Source: Chloroflexota bacterium (lineage in GTDB: Bacteria; Chloroflexota; Dehalococcoidia; JACPPY01). Taken from it: a DNA stretch of 45,833 nt. Made by a program: the position numbers and the translations under genes. Location of the stretch: contig JACPPY010000028.1 of assembly GCA_016190755.1 (NCBI GenBank), forward strand, positions 1 to 45,833. Reading direction: 5' to 3'. Positions 1-9,175 of the stretch are shown here, piece by piece (the first letter of the stretch is position 1; each line of letters starts with the position of its first letter). The notes under the pieces are model-generated. The model was not told the DNA's origin, searched no databases, and saw only the letters and a program-made list of their open reading frames with translations.

Positions 1-239
1 CCTCAGCGGTGGGCGGTATAACCCTGCAGGTGAAGAACAAGTATACGGGCCTCCTCTCGCATGGCATAGAAGGCACCGCATATGCTATCCGGCAACTGCT
101 GGCCAACCCGGAATATGCCCGCCGGCTGGGGGAGAACGGACGCGAGCATGTGAGGCAGAACTTCCTCATTACGCGGCATCTCAAGGAGTATCTTCTGCTG
201 TTCCTGACAGCGGGACTCCCAAGGACGTCGGGGACATAA
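1..239 (+). CDS. Glycosyltransferase, C-terminal end (partial)
   Basis: The reading frame is open from the left edge to a TAA at 237-239, so only the last 79 or so residues are present. The segment with SAVGGI, LQVKNKYTGLL, the 'AIRQLLANPEYARRLGENG' stretch and the final helix closely follows the C-terminus of GT-B glycosyltransferases of family GT4, particularly trehalose synthase/TreT-like enzymes. In that family this part forms the nucleotide-sugar-binding domain and the C-terminal helix that packs back on the N-terminal domain. The GTG at position 9 is internal, not a start. The donor and acceptor sugars cannot be told from this fragment. Confidence 0.75.
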   Translation, partial: SAVGGITLQVKNKYTGLLSHGIEGTAYAIRQLLANPEYARRLGENGREHVRQNFLITRHLKEYLLLFLTAGLPRTSGT

Positions 240-265
240 CATGCTCCTAAATACCGCGCAACATT

Positions 266-487
266 ATGGAGACTTCTTGTTTGGCTGTTGGGGGGGGATG
301 GGTCTCAAGATTCCCTGATAGGGGCTTTGGAATGATGCCTAGGGGCGAGGTGGCTATGATCGTGGCGCTGACAGGGCTCAATCAAAAGCTGATACCTCAG
401 GGCACGTACGCCGCCCTAGTATTGATGAGCCTGCTCACGACCGTGATACCGCCTCTGGCTTTCAGGAACTGGTTGCCAAGGAAATAA
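266..487 (+). pseudogene. Remnant of a Kef/CPA2-type cation:proton antiporter (C-terminal end)
   Basis: The 73-residue frame contains GFGMMPRGEVAMIVALTGLN followed by 'LIPQGTYAALVLMSLLTTVIPPL'. This is the characteristic penultimate and last membrane segment of CPA2 monovalent cation:proton antiporters (motif G-M-x-PRGE-V). Family members have about 380-600 residues and 11-13 membrane segments, so nine or more segments are missing upstream. The short N-terminal stretch 'VGGGWVSRFPDRGFGMM' looks like antiporter sequence with a deletion, and an eight-G run lies at 291-298. I read this as a decayed, internally deleted gene next to trkH. A small expressed peptide cannot be excluded. Confidence 0.6.
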
Positions 488-543
488 ATGAAGATTCCTG
501 GTGCGTGTGTCACAAAGCGCAAGAAAAGTGGTAATATTCACCC

Positions 544-1917
544 ATGACCTCAACACGCCGTGTCGGATTGCACCCAACTTCTTACACTGGTGATGATGTT
601 GGTTACGGGCCTTTTCACCCGTCCCTGGTGGTCATAGGGTTCTTTGTGGGCCTGATGGGGGTCGGTACGCTGCTGCTTTCTTTGCCGTCTGCTACCGCGG
701 ATGGCGCGAGGGCATCGTTGCTGGATGTCCTGTTTACCGCTGCCTCAGCTGCTACCGGCTCTGGGCTCGTTGTAAGGGAAACGGGCGAGTATTGGAGCCT
801 CACTGGACAAAGGATAATATTTGGGCTGATACTGCTCGGCGGCGCGGGAGCTCTTGTGGGGTCTTCCTTGCTGCTGCTAATTATCGCGGGCCATGTAACG
901 GGTGAGGAGAAGTCACTGCTCAAGGACTTCTCCGGGGTCCAGAGCCGCAAGGGCCTGTTACTCATAAGTTTGGGTATACTGGCGTATGCCTTGGTGGTGC
1001 AAGCTGTAGGAGCATACAGGCTCGCGCTCGGCTTCTCCGACAGCATGCCATATGATCAGGCCTTATGGATTGGCGCGTTCCACGCCGCCTCGGCCTTCAA
1101 CAACGCGGGGTTCGACATCATTGGCCTCGACCAACAATTGCCGGATATGGAGGTCCAGCTCAGCCTGGTCGGGCTTAGCCTTCTCGGCTCGCTGAGCTTC
1201 CTTGTCCTGGTGGACCTTCTCAGGAGCGTAGGTCGTCGTGTCGTGGCGCTGGACACGAAACTTGTTCTGCTAGCATCGTTCCTCCTCCTGACGATGGGAA
1301 CAGCGGTCATACTAGCTGCCGAGGCGAATAATCCCCAGACGCTTGGGCCTCTTCCGATGCAACAGAAGCTGTTATCAGCCTTTTTCCACTCGGTGTCGGC
1401 ACGCACCACGGGCCTCTCGACGGCGAGAGTGGCGGCTTTCAGCCTCCCGGCTATAACCGTCATTCTACTCCTCATGTTCATCGGTGGGTCCGCAGGTTCC
1501 ACCTCAGGAGGTGTCAAGGTAAACTCCTTCGCCCTAATCCTTGGTGTGGTGTGGTCGACCTTGCGTGGCGGAGGCAGGTTGAAAGTACTGGGCACAGAGG
1601 TGGAGCTACACTATGTCCAGCGCGCTCTGGCTGTGGTATCCGTGTCGTTAATGCTGGTCTTTGGCGTCATGGTCGCTCTCGTTGCCACGCAACAGCAGGC
1701 ATCTTTGCTTTCGATACTGTTCGAAACCGTTTCGGCGTTCAGCACCACTGGCTTTTCGCTGGGACTCACGCCTGAGCTCACACCAGTCGGGAGGGCTCTC
1801 ATCATACTGACTATGTTTGCCGGAAGGGTTGGGCCGCTAACCCTCGCCTTCGCTCTTAGCCTGCGTCACCAGCCTACGCGGTACATGTATGCTGAGGAGG
1901 CAATCAACCTTGGTTAA
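544..1917 (+). CDS. trkH: TrkH/KtrB-family potassium uptake membrane subunit
   Basis: This 457-residue polytopic membrane protein has the four pore-loop repeats of the Trk/Ktr/HKT superfamily: TAASAATGSGL (65-75), FHAASAFNNAGF (179-190), FHSVSARTTGLST (281-293) and FETVSAFSTTGF (393-404). Each carries the filter glycine. The segment after the third pore, 'GGSAGSTSGGVKVN' (314-327), is the conserved gating-loop region. The length matches KtrB (about 450) better than TrkH of enterobacteria (about 480). It would take up K+ driven by Na+ or H+. The regulatory RCK partner (TrkA/KtrA) is not in the window. The gene is convergent with the sensor kinase on its right, with 35 bp between the stops. No strong Shine-Dalgarno sequence precedes the ATG at 544. 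Confidence 0.92.
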   Translation: MTSTRRVGLHPTSYTGDDVGYGPFHPSLVVIGFFVGLMGVGTLLLSLPSATADGARASLLDVLFTAASAATGSGLVVRETGEYWSLTGQRIIFGLILLGGAGALVGSSLLLLIIAGHVTGEEKSLLKDFSGVQSRKGLLLISLGILAYALVVQAVGAYRLALGFSDSMPYDQALWIGAFHAASAFNNAGFDIIGLDQQLPDMEVQLSLVGLSLLGSLSFLVLVDLLRSVGRRVVALDTKLVLLASFLLLTMGTAVILAAEANNPQTLGPLPMQQKLLSAFFHSVSARTTGLSTARVAAFSLPAITVILLLMFIGGSAGSTSGGVKVNSFALILGVVWSTLRGGGRLKVLGTEVELHYVQRALAVVSVSLMLVFGVMVALVATQQQASLLSILFETVSAFSTTGFSLGLTPELTPVGRALIILTMFAGRVGPLTLAFALSLRHQPTRYMYAEEAINLG

Positions 1918-1952
1918 ACGGCAGCGAGGAGATGAACATAGCCAATCTTAAT

Positions 1953-3371
1953 CTAGCCGGTCGCACAAGGATTCCTTAGAGGCAGTCGTACTTTTACAAC
2001 CGTGCCGGCTCTCTCTCGACTTTGGATGTCGAGCTGTCCGCCATGGAGGCCAACAATCTGTTTCACTATGGATAAACCTAACCTCGACCCTTCACCAGCA
2101 GACTTTCGGGAAATATCGGATTTGTAGAATGCCTCGGTAACGTGAGGAATCTCTTCTCTCGGGATGCCACTGCCGGTATCGGATACCTCCAGAACCGCCG
2201 AGCCATTATGACGATCCAATCTCAGTTCAATTCGCCCACCCTGGGGCGTAAACTTAATGGCATTGTCGACGATGTTTAACATCATCTGCTTGAGGAGGTC
2301 GCGGTCGCCACATACGATTACATCTTCGAGTGCCGTCAAGTTGAAATCTAACCCTTTTGCCAGCACCCACATGTCGCCGAACACTTCGTCGAACAGTCCC
2401 CTGAGGTTGACCTCTTCAGATACAAAAACCGGGTTAGATTCCAGTTGGACGTTCAACAACAGGTCCTTAACCATCCGGACGAGTCTCCGCGTTTCTTTGA
2501 GCATCCTCTCGAGGCCATCTCTAACCTCCGGGCTAAGCGATGGCTTCAGAAGAAACACCTCCAGGTGCCCCTGTAACGCAGTCAGAGGAGTCCTCAATTC
2601 ATGAGATACGCTGCCAAGAACCTTTTGCTTTGTAATCGCGGCGGCATCCAGTCGTTGCCACATCGCCGTGAGACTTTTGGACAGTTGCTGCAGTTCTGCT
2701 GGACGTGCCTCCTCCCGCAGGCGGGCCTTAAGGTGATAGTAGTCAACTTGGTCGATGGCTTGGAGAATCGTTTTTAAAGGGCGGAATCCACGCCGGAAGA
2801 TGGTCAGCCCGCTGGTGATGGCTAGCAAGCCGCCCACTGCTCCAACAATTATGCCGTTCAGCCACAACCTATTCTTGGCCTGGTTTACCTGGCCAAGAGA
2901 TTCAACTGCCTGCACAAGAGCAAGAATTTGGCGAGTACGCGGGTCGGACACCGCCAAGGTATATACTCTCAAGGGCTCGCCCCCGTCCAAGGTAATGTCG
3001 TCTAAATGTCCGTCGATAACTTCTGGAAACCGCAGTTGGTCATCCAATTTGTGAACTAGCTGGTCGGCAACTTTCCCGTACTCTACAATGACTTTCCCCC
3101 GCGGGTTAACTATTCGAAGCAGCAAAGGTGAGAAAGGAAACTCCTGCTTTGCGAGCTCGTCCATCACCTGGACGTAGCTCGCCTCGTCAGTGGTAATATC
3201 CGACGAGATTAAGGCAGCGACCATGTTGGCACGCTTCTGCAGCGCGTCATCAATAGATTGCTCGATATTCCACACCGTGACCTGTTGGGCCAGGAATGTT
3301 GTCGAAGACATGATGACCAGCGTCATCAGCCCAATCCATAGAGCCAGCTGGGCCCGGAGACTAAGGTTCAT
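1953..3371 (-). CDS. Membrane sensor histidine kinase
   Basis: This 472-residue kinase has a transmembrane helix at about 9-29, an extracytoplasmic sensor region of about 140 residues, and a second helix at about 172-192. A HAMP-like linker follows at about 195-248. The dimerisation domain has the H-box SHELRTPL (phospho-His257). The ATPase domain has the N-box NIVDNAIKF (Asn370) and the G1 box DTGSGIP (398-404). The G2 box reads GSRLGLSIV rather than the usual GxGLGL, an Arg in place of a Gly. Its ATG overlaps the TGA of the upstream response regulator by 4 bp (ATGA), which indicates translational coupling and a cognate pair. The signal sensed is unknown. Confidence 0.95.
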   Translation of the reverse strand: MNLSLRAQLALWIGLMTLVIMSSTTFLAQQVTVWNIEQSIDDALQKRANMVAALISSDITTDEASYVQVMDELAKQEFPFSPLLLRIVNPRGKVIVEYGKVADQLVHKLDDQLRFPEVIDGHLDDITLDGGEPLRVYTLAVSDPRTRQILALVQAVESLGQVNQAKNRLWLNGIIVGAVGGLLAITSGLTIFRRGFRPLKTILQAIDQVDYYHLKARLREEARPAELQQLSKSLTAMWQRLDAAAITKQKVLGSVSHELRTPLTALQGHLEVFLLKPSLSPEVRDGLERMLKETRRLVRMVKDLLLNVQLESNPVFVSEEVNLRGLFDEVFGDMWVLAKGLDFNLTALEDVIVCGDRDLLKQMMLNIVDNAIKFTPQGGRIELRLDRHNGSAVLEVSDTGSGIPREEIPHVTEAFYKSDISRKSAGEGSRLGLSIVKQIVGLHGGQLDIQSRERAGTVVKVRLPLRNPCATG

Positions 3372-4057
3372 CGCGACTCCTTGAGAACATAGCCAAACCC
3401 TCTTAATGCATCGATCAGGTCGGGCTCTCCAGAGGAGTTTAGCTTTCGCCTCAGAAAACTGACGTACACCTTTACAGGATCGGTGTTAGCTTCAAACTCA
3501 TCCCCCCACACTCGCTGGAGAATGAACTCCCGGCGCAAGGGCCGGTCTGCATTCTCGGCCAGCAACCTGAGCAATTCGAACTCGCGAGTCGTCAGTTCGA
3601 CCAGCCTGCTGCCCCGCCGCACACGCCGGCGTTTGATGTCGATTTCAAGATCGCGCACGCGGATGAGGTCCTCTGATGAAGAGGAGATTGGTGAAGGTGT
3701 CCTTCGGCGAATTATTGAGCGAATCCTGGCGACAAGCTCCTCAAACTCGAACGGTTTCGACAGGTAGTCGTCGGCACCAGCTTCAAGGCCCCGTATGCGT
3801 TCACCAACCATATGGCGAGCCGTCAAGATGATGATGCCTATGTCTCCGCGCGAACGTAGCTCCCGGCAAACATTGATCCCGTCCATGTCCGGCAATATCA
3901 AGTCTAGAACAACGAGGTCGGGATTGGACGTTACCGCCGCTCTCAACCCGTCGTGTCCCGTAAAGGCCACATCGACGTCAAAGCCCTTTTCAACTAAGCC
4001 CAGTTTGACGAAATTAGCAATATTCGCATCGTCTTCAATAATAAGCACCTTCGACAT
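3368..4057 (-). CDS. OmpR/PhoB-family response regulator
   Basis: This 229-residue protein has an N-terminal receiver domain (about 1-120) with acidic pocket Asp9/Asp10, phospho-acceptor Asp52 (in LVVLDLILPD), switch Thr79 and Lys101 (LSKPF). It is followed by a winged-helix DNA-binding domain (about 130-228) with the typical 'ELTTREFELLRLLAENA' helix and 'VYVSFLRRKL' recognition region. It is the first gene of a two-gene operon with the histidine kinase. The pair lies between a K+ channel gene and an ion transporter, so control of ion or envelope stress genes is possible, but this is inference only. A candidate promoter lies at 4104-4132. Confidence 0.95.
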   Translation of the reverse strand: MSKVLIIEDDANIANFVKLGLVEKGFDVDVAFTGHDGLRAAVTSNPDLVVLDLILPDMDGINVCRELRSRGDIGIIILTARHMVGERIRGLEAGADDYLSKPFEFEELVARIRSIIRRRTPSPISSSSEDLIRVRDLEIDIKRRRVRRGSRLVELTTREFELLRLLAENADRPLRREFILQRVWGDEFEANTDPVKVYVSFLRRKLNSSGEPDLIDALRGFGYVLKESR

Positions 4058-4103
4058 ATTACCGGTTCACTCTAGCAGACAAATGCCAACCTCTCCGTTG
4101 CGT

Positions 4104-4132
4104 ATGATAGAACTCGATAAGTCGTTTCGCAA
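4104..4132 (-). promoter_or_regulatory. Candidate promoter of the two-component operon
   Basis: Read on the minus strand there is TTGCGA (4127-4132), 17 nt of spacer, then TATCAT (4104-4109). The -35 matches the sigma-70 consensus at 4 of 6 positions and the -10 at 5 of 6. It lies about 47 bp upstream of the response regulator start. The rest of 4058-4307 shows no gene. Confidence 0.35.
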
Positions 4133-4307
4133 CCGCGAAGGCCCGGAACTCGTGCTCCAAGGACAGGCAAAACCGGGACTACTACGCCTTTAACCGTCGT
4201 TCGACCAACATTCAACGTGGACTCAACCCTCATGTGGTAAACATGGCTTGACCGTTCGTCCTGTTGCCAGAAGCGTTCTGCGGGCAACAGCGCAAGAAAG
4301 GAGCACG

Positions 4308-4466
4308 ATGCAGGAAAAAAAAGAAGCTACACCAAAGCCAAGGACAGGGAAACAAAAATGGCTCAGCCGCATCGGGAACTTCATGATGATGGGTGGGTTC
4401 CTGTTAGTTTTAGTTCTTGGTGTCGCAATAGCTATCGGGATTTCCGTCTTGTTCAAGGGATGCTGA
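4308..4466 (+). CDS. Small single-span membrane protein
   Basis: This is a 52-residue protein starting at the ATG at 4308. That start is chosen because AAAGGAG sits 5-6 nt before it, whereas the longer frame starting at 4248 has no ribosome-binding site. The N-terminal half is very basic (about 20 residues rich in Lys, with Pro-Lys-Pro-Arg). One hydrophobic segment of about 24 residues follows (FMMMGGFLLVLVLGVAIAIG onward), and the protein ends in a Cys. The expected topology by the positive-inside rule is N-terminus in the cytoplasm. I do not recognise a family. It precedes a second small gene and an ion transporter in the same direction, so it may be an accessory to them. Confidence 0.55.
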   Translation: MQEKKEATPKPRTGKQKWLSRIGNFMMMGGFLLVLVLGVAIAIGISVLFKGC

Positions 4467-4536
4467 TCTGATTGATCGGTTGGCTCCCGGCAACGCGTTA
4501 AACTAGGCAAAGCCCAACTCTGAAAGGAGTTACGAA

Positions 4537-4857
4537 GTGGGATTCTTCAATAGAAAACCAAAGGTGATCAAGGAGATTCAGGATGGGGTATGGGGGCACA
4601 TGGTCAGTGTTCACAAAATTGATGTAGATACACTTTCGAAAGAAATACGGTGCGTAGAACGCAAGGGAACTTTGAGCGGTGGTCAAGTGGTAACCTTCCT
4701 CCGAATTTTCAGGCTAAGCGAGGTTGTGAAGAGGGGCATTGAGATCGAGGGCTGGGAGACCTTTGATCAATATCCTGACCTCATACTGTACGAAGGCCAC
4801 CTCGCTCTGGACAACACAGCTTACATCGAGCGAAAAACCGGGAATCCTAATCCGTGA
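4537..4857 (+). CDS. Hypothetical 106-residue cytosolic protein
   Basis: The start is the GTG at 4537, with a good AAAGGAG about 8 nt upstream. The sequence begins MGFFNRKPKVIKEIQDGVWGH and alternates short beta-like stretches (GVWGHMVSVHKID, IRCVERKGTL, QVVTFLRIFRL) with charged turns, suggesting a small beta-rich fold. There is no signal peptide or membrane segment. I do not recognise the family. It lies 70 bp after the small membrane protein and 65 bp before the transporter gene, all on the plus strand, so the three may be co-transcribed. Confidence 0.6.
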   Translation: MGFFNRKPKVIKEIQDGVWGHMVSVHKIDVDTLSKEIRCVERKGTLSGGQVVTFLRIFRLSEVVKRGIEIEGWETFDQYPDLILYEGHLALDNTAYIERKTGNPNP

Positions 4858-4922
4858 TGCCACCAACCATTATGGCCGCCGTATACAAAGAAGCCACACT
4901 TCAGCTTTGGGTTGTTAACTGA

Positions 4923-6284
4923 ATGCTAGACTTTGTTCAGATACTTGCGCTCATTATATTCCTCGCAGTGTTCGTCGTCATCGTTGTGGGCAAAATACAC
5001 CGCTTCATCCCCGCGTCCATCGGGGCAGTCCTGATTTTGCTTGTTGTCCTGTTGGGCGTAATGAGGAGTCCTCAGGCGGTATTAAATGTACTGAATTTGT
5101 CCGAACTCGGCAGCATTCGCTTCTGGGTCCCGGGCCATGAACAAGTGCAATCACATGGAATCAACTGGCAGACAGTTATCTTCATTGGTGGCATGATGGT
5201 AATGGTCGAGGGCCTGGGGGCCGCTGGTTTTTTTCGCTGGCTTTGCCTTTATCTAGCACGGTTGGTCAAGTACAAACTTATCCCGTTATTCCTGACCTTC
5301 ATGCTTCTTTCCGGTTTCCTGTCCATGTTTATCGACAGCATCACCGTTCTCCTGTTTCTTGCCTCGGTCACCATAGAGCTGGCACGAACGCTTAAGTTCG
5401 ACCCGGTACCCTTTATAATCGCGGAGATATTTGCTGCTAACGTCGGGGGGGCTGCCACAATGGCCGGAGATCCTCCTAACATCATAATCGGTACTGCGTT
5501 CGGATATACTTTCACAGATTTCATGGTGAATACTGGGCCTGTAGCTTGGGCGGGAATGGTTCTGGCGCTGGTCTTCTTCTATTTGTGCTTCCGGGGGTCA
5601 TTGTCCCGTTCGGAGAAAGCACGTATCGAGTTGAGGGGCGCCTATCCTGAGCCGAAAGAGGCCATCACGAACTCCGGGCTCTTCAAGGTGAACATAGTCA
5701 TATTCGTGTTAGCCATTCTGTTACTGATAACGCATGCCCAGACGGGGATCTCGGTCGCGTTGATCGGTGTTATCGCAGCCGCTTTGACATTACTTGCGGC
5801 CCGGAGTGGCTCGTCTCATCTCCTCAAACGATTAGACTGGCGGACGCTTCTTTTCTTCATAGGATTGTTTGTCATTGTTGGCGGCTTGGAGGAGACTGGC
5901 GTGTTGAAAACCTTGGCGGAGGGCATCGGGAATATATCTGGTGGCAACCTGTTCTGGGTCACGTCAATTATTCTGTGGGTGTCCGCGTTCGCCTCAGCAA
6001 TTGTTGACAACATCCCGTTTGCTGCCACTATGGTGCCGATACTTAGTAGTTTGTCGCAATCTGCCGGCCTCAGCCTTCCGATAATGAGCTGGTTCCTAGC
6101 ACTGGGCACTGACATAGGAGGCAACGCAACACCTATTGGAGCCTCAGCGAATGTCGTTGGTACGGCCATCTCCGATAGGGAAGGCTACCCGATCAGTTGG
6201 GGCAGGTTCTTGAAATACGCTGCGCCAGCGATGATAATGGTTCTCGTTTTGATTCACGTGCTTTTGATCGTGAGATACTTTTAG
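4923..6284 (+). CDS. ArsB/NhaD-type ion transporter (IT superfamily)
   Basis: This 453-residue polytopic protein has about 11-12 hydrophobic segments. Diagnostic motifs of the ArsB/NhaD/P-protein branch of the ion transporter superfamily are present: GDPPNIIIG (182-190) in the first half, 'SAIVDNIPFAATMVPI' (358-373) and GTDIGGNATPIGASANVV (395-412) in the second. These lie in the two inverted repeats that form the substrate site in this superfamily. Substrates of relatives include arsenite, Na+/H+ exchange and dicarboxylates, and the sequence does not decide among them. The conserved Asp-Asn of SAIVDN and the stress and ion neighbours fit a Na+/H+ antiporter of NhaD type slightly better, but this is inference. 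No ATPase (ArsA) or ArsR lies nearby. Confidence 0.85.
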   Translation: MLDFVQILALIIFLAVFVVIVVGKIHRFIPASIGAVLILLVVLLGVMRSPQAVLNVLNLSELGSIRFWVPGHEQVQSHGINWQTVIFIGGMMVMVEGLGAAGFFRWLCLYLARLVKYKLIPLFLTFMLLSGFLSMFIDSITVLLFLASVTIELARTLKFDPVPFIIAEIFAANVGGAATMAGDPPNIIIGTAFGYTFTDFMVNTGPVAWAGMVLALVFFYLCFRGSLSRSEKARIELRGAYPEPKEAITNSGLFKVNIVIFVLAILLLITHAQTGISVALIGVIAAALTLLAARSGSSHLLKRLDWRTLLFFIGLFVIVGGLEETGVLKTLAEGIGNISGGNLFWVTSIILWVSAFASAIVDNIPFAATMVPILSSLSQSAGLSLPIMSWFLALGTDIGGNATPIGASANVVGTAISDREGYPISWGRFLKYAAPAMIMVLVLIHVLLIVRYF

Positions 6285-6356
6285 AAATAGTTCGAGACTT
6301 GGCCACTCTGACTGGCTTAAAAGAACCAGGGGAAGCAATTACAAGGATGTGCGCAT

Positions 6357-7238
6357 ATGTTTGAACGGATTCTGGTGCCTCTGGATGGTTCCAAGCTGGC
6401 CGAGCAAGCCCTGCCGCCGGTGGCGGAACTGGCAAGCGCTTTCGGTTCAAAGGTCACACTGTTGCAGGTGTGCGAGCCGGACAAGGCCCACTATGAGAAT
6501 GTCTGCCGAGTTTACCTGGCCGAAACAGCAAGAAGGTTAAAACAATTATTGCGTGTTCCAGGAGAAGGGCATGTAGATCAATCAGTGTTGGTGGGAAGGC
6601 CTGCTGAACTGATTATCAGTTTTGCCAAGAACAATGCTGTTGACATCATAGTCATGACTTGTTGCGGCAAATCCGGCGTCATATCCGGGAAAATGGGCAT
6701 CACCTGTCACCGTGTGTTACAAAGAGCAGAAGCTACAACACTTGTGGTCAGGGCAACGCAGGAGGGCATATCGCCTTCGGAGAAACTCTTCAGGAGGATA
6801 GTAGTGCCGCTCGACATGTCGGAAAGAGGCGAAGCCGTCTTGCAGGACCTTACAAGTATAGCTGAGAAGCTTGCCTCAGAGGTTGTGCTGGTGCATGTGG
6901 TTGCTTCAGGTCAGCATGTCCACACGATAGGTGGCCTGAATTACGTGCCATTTAAGGACCAGGATGTTGCCGCCGAAACGCACAAGGGCCAGGACTATTT
7001 GGAAAAAGTAAAGTCTGAGATGTTGGCAAGTGTCCGGGCGACAATTGACGTAAGGGTAGGTGATCCGGCAGATGAGATCCTCAACTGCGCTGTGGAGCGC
7101 GACGCCTCGCTGATTGCAATGTCCAGTCATGGGCACTCAGGTTTGGAGCTTTGGGCGTTCGGCAGCGTTACTCACAGAGTGATTGAGGACGCCGATCGGT
7201 CTGTCCTGCTTCACCGGTATCGCGTCAATGGCCGTTAG
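6357..7238 (+). CDS. Tandem universal stress protein (two UspA domains)
   Basis: This 293-residue protein is made of two UspA domains. The first begins MFERILVPLDGSKLAEQAL (1-19) and runs to about residue 140. The second begins FRRIVVPLDMSERGEAVL (about 145) and runs to the end. The second keeps a recognisable ATP-binding loop, 'SSHGHSGLELWAFGSVTHRV', while the first has the degenerate 'TCCGKSGVISGKMG', so only the second half is likely to bind nucleotide in the classical way. It follows the ion transporter by 72 bp in the same direction. Fused UspA proteins next to ion transporters are common and are thought to adjust transport or survival under stress. Confidence 0.93.
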   Translation: MFERILVPLDGSKLAEQALPPVAELASAFGSKVTLLQVCEPDKAHYENVCRVYLAETARRLKQLLRVPGEGHVDQSVLVGRPAELIISFAKNNAVDIIVMTCCGKSGVISGKMGITCHRVLQRAEATTLVVRATQEGISPSEKLFRRIVVPLDMSERGEAVLQDLTSIAEKLASEVVLVHVVASGQHVHTIGGLNYVPFKDQDVAAETHKGQDYLEKVKSEMLASVRATIDVRVGDPADEILNCAVERDASLIAMSSHGHSGLELWAFGSVTHRVIEDADRSVLLHRYRVNGR

Positions 7239-7532
7239 CTATCAATAGTCAAATAACCTGGTGCCGACCGCCTGTAGGTTAGCTGGCAATCAAGAGACGG
7301 TCGGAATGCGACCAACGGGTGATTGCTCGGAACCGGACGGCCGCTTGGATTAGATTCGGCTCCTCTCAGAGCTGTCGAACTCAGCCCTTGTGGAAGCCAG
7401 AGTAAGGGATTTGGTACAATCCGGGAGGTTTGACGCATAACAGGATCCTGCTTTGACTTGCCTCTTCCCTACCAAAATAGCGGTGAACATTATCCCCTGA
7501 CATCCTAGGTTCCTGAGCGAAGGAGTTGATGT
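7239..7532 (+). other. Intergenic region before glgC, with an inverted repeat
   Basis: No convincing gene lies in these 294 bp. A perfect 7-bp inverted repeat (CCGACCG at 7264-7270, CGGTCGG at 7298-7304) spans a 27-nt loop. It lacks a T-tract, so it is not a clear terminator. The ribosome-binding site of glgC (AAGGAG) lies at its right end. Confidence 0.4.
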
Positions 7533-8789
7533 ATGAACAAGGTGTTGGCGATGATAATGGCCGGCGGAGCCGGCGAAAGGCTCAGGCCACTCACAGGCGA
7601 CAGGTCCAAGTGCGCCGTACCCTTCGGAGGCAAGTTTCGCATTATCGACTTCGTGCTGAGTAACTGTGTCAACTCAGGTATACGGAAAGTCTTTGTATTG
7701 ACCCAGTACAGGTCGGGGTCTTTGAACAAGCACATTCAAGACGGGTGGGGGATATCATCCTCTGGATTGGGCGATTTCATATATTGCGTGCCAGCGCAGC
7801 AGAAGCTCGGCTCGGACTGGTATCGCGGCACAGCGGACGCAGTGCGTCAGAATCTGGACTTGATCGGAAGCAAGGAAGTAGAACATATGCTCGTTCTCTC
7901 CGGCGACCATATTTATAAGATGAACTATTCGCAGATGGTCGCCTATCACAGGAGAAAGAATGCCGACCTCACCACATCGGCCATACGAGTGAGGAAGGAG
8001 CAGGCAGCCCGAACACTTGGAGTGCTGGAGGTTGACAATGACTACAGGATGGTCGGCTTTGAGGAAAAACCGGAGCATCCTAAGACCATCTCAGATGCCC
8101 CTGACTACGCCCTGGCCTCTATGGGCGTGTACATCTTCAAGGTAAGCGCCCTGAGGAGGATTCTGGAAGGGGAAGGTGACGATTTCGGCAGGGAAGTTAT
8201 CCCAGCGCTGGTCGGCCGGGGCGCACATGTCTTTGTCTACGACTATGAGAAGGAAAACCGGATAGAAGACTTTGTTGTCGAGGTGAAGGATGGTAAGCGG
8301 CACAAGGTTTTAGTGCACAAGACGCGTGACTCATCTTACTGGAAGGACGTCGGCACTATCGATTCGTACTACGAGGCCAGCATGGACCTGGTGCAATTGG
8401 ACCCGCAGTTCAGCATGTATGGCGAGAAATGGCCCGTCCGGACCTACCAGAGGCCCTTGCCACCGAGCAAGTGCGTTCTGGGAGGACATACCCTGGACTC
8501 GATGGTGTCCGACGGATGCATCATCAGCGGTGGTGTGGTTCAAGGCTCGATACTCGGCCCCGGTGTCGTGGTTGAGAGAGGAGCGTCAGTGCAGAGGTCG
8601 ATCGTTTTTGATGATGTCATAATCGAGCCTGGCGCCAGGGTAAGGCACGCCATTATCGACAAAGAGTCCAGGATTCGAGCTGGTGCTACCATTGGGTTCG
8701 ACAGGCAAGCTGACAAGAGAAGAGGGTGCACGGTTTCCGACGGGGGCATTGTCGTCGTGCCAAAAGCAGCGGATATTGAGTCTGCATAG
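7533..8789 (+). CDS. glgC: Glucose-1-phosphate adenylyltransferase (ADP-glucose pyrophosphorylase)
   Basis: This 418-residue protein catalyses ATP + glucose-1-phosphate to ADP-glucose + PPi, the committed step of bacterial glycogen synthesis. The nucleotidyltransferase signature '[26 protein letters not shown]' covers residues 9-34. 'GTADAVRQN', '[12 protein letters not shown]' (the catalytic Asp in SGDH), 'GFEEKP' and 'GVYIFK' follow in the expected order. The last 110 or so residues form the left-handed beta-helix (hexapeptide pattern [19 protein letters not shown]). Length is typical (about 420). The ATG at 7533 has AAGGAG 9 nt upstream. No other glycogen gene is in the window. Confidence 0.95.
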   Translation: MNKVLAMIMAGGAGERLRPLTGDRSKCAVPFGGKFRIIDFVLSNCVNSGIRKVFVLTQYRSGSLNKHIQDGWGISSSGLGDFIYCVPAQQKLGSDWYRGTADAVRQNLDLIGSKEVEHMLVLSGDHIYKMNYSQMVAYHRRKNADLTTSAIRVRKEQAARTLGVLEVDNDYRMVGFEEKPEHPKTISDAPDYALASMGVYIFKVSALRRILEGEGDDFGREVIPALVGRGAHVFVYDYEKENRIEDFVVEVKDGKRHKVLVHKTRDSSYWKDVGTIDSYYEASMDLVQLDPQFSMYGEKWPVRTYQRPLPPSKCVLGGHTLDSMVSDGCIISGGVVQGSILGPGVVVERGASVQRSIVFDDVIIEPGARVRHAIIDKESRIRAGATIGFDRQADKRRGCTVSDGGIVVVPKAADIESA

Positions 8790-8902
8790 CGCTGTGATGG
8801 CGTGGCAGCCGGACTAATGCCGCTCTTGCCCACGCAATCATCGCAGGGGTGGCAAAGCTTCAAACAGAGTCTAGCTACTGGTCTTTACGGCAACCCGGCT
8901 TA

Positions 8903-9175
8903 TCACTCTTCTCCCGCCTTCTCCACCCACTTGCCGGTCTTCTCGTCCTTCCTGTACTTCTGATCGACTGCGGCCCAGGCCACCTTGTGCGCCACTTCAT
9001 CCAACGATTCAGAGGAGCCCCCTCGCCGTTCGCGTGGGTCCCTGTACTGGTCTACAGCATTGTTGTGGGCTTTCAGGAATATCTCCTGGGCATGCGGAGG
9101 CAGCTTCTCCCGGATCCATTGAGGGATATCCTTCACGCTTTCATATTTCAGCTCTTCTACATTTTCCTCGGGCAT
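8903..9175 (-). CDS. ChaB-family protein
   Basis: This 90-residue protein contains the ChaB-family pattern: DIPQWIREKLPPHAQEIFLK (about 16-35), then HNNAVDQY and, after a charged linker, 'AHKVAWAAVDQKYRK' and a terminal 'GKWVEK'. ChaB was named as a putative regulator of the ChaA cation antiporter, but its function is not established, and family members often stand alone as here. The ATG at 9175 is preceded by GGGAGG at good spacing. It lies opposite to and just downstream of glgC (convergent). A frame on the other strand over the same bases is a shadow. Confidence 0.85.
   Translation of the reverse strand: MPEENVEELKYESVKDIPQWIREKLPPHAQEIFLKAHNNAVDQYRDPRERRGGSSESLDEVAHKVAWAAVDQKYRKDEKTGKWVEKAGEE

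Noticed and set aside
7264-7304. Inverted repeat after the universal stress gene as a terminator
   Set aside because: The loop is 27 nt and there is no T-tract.
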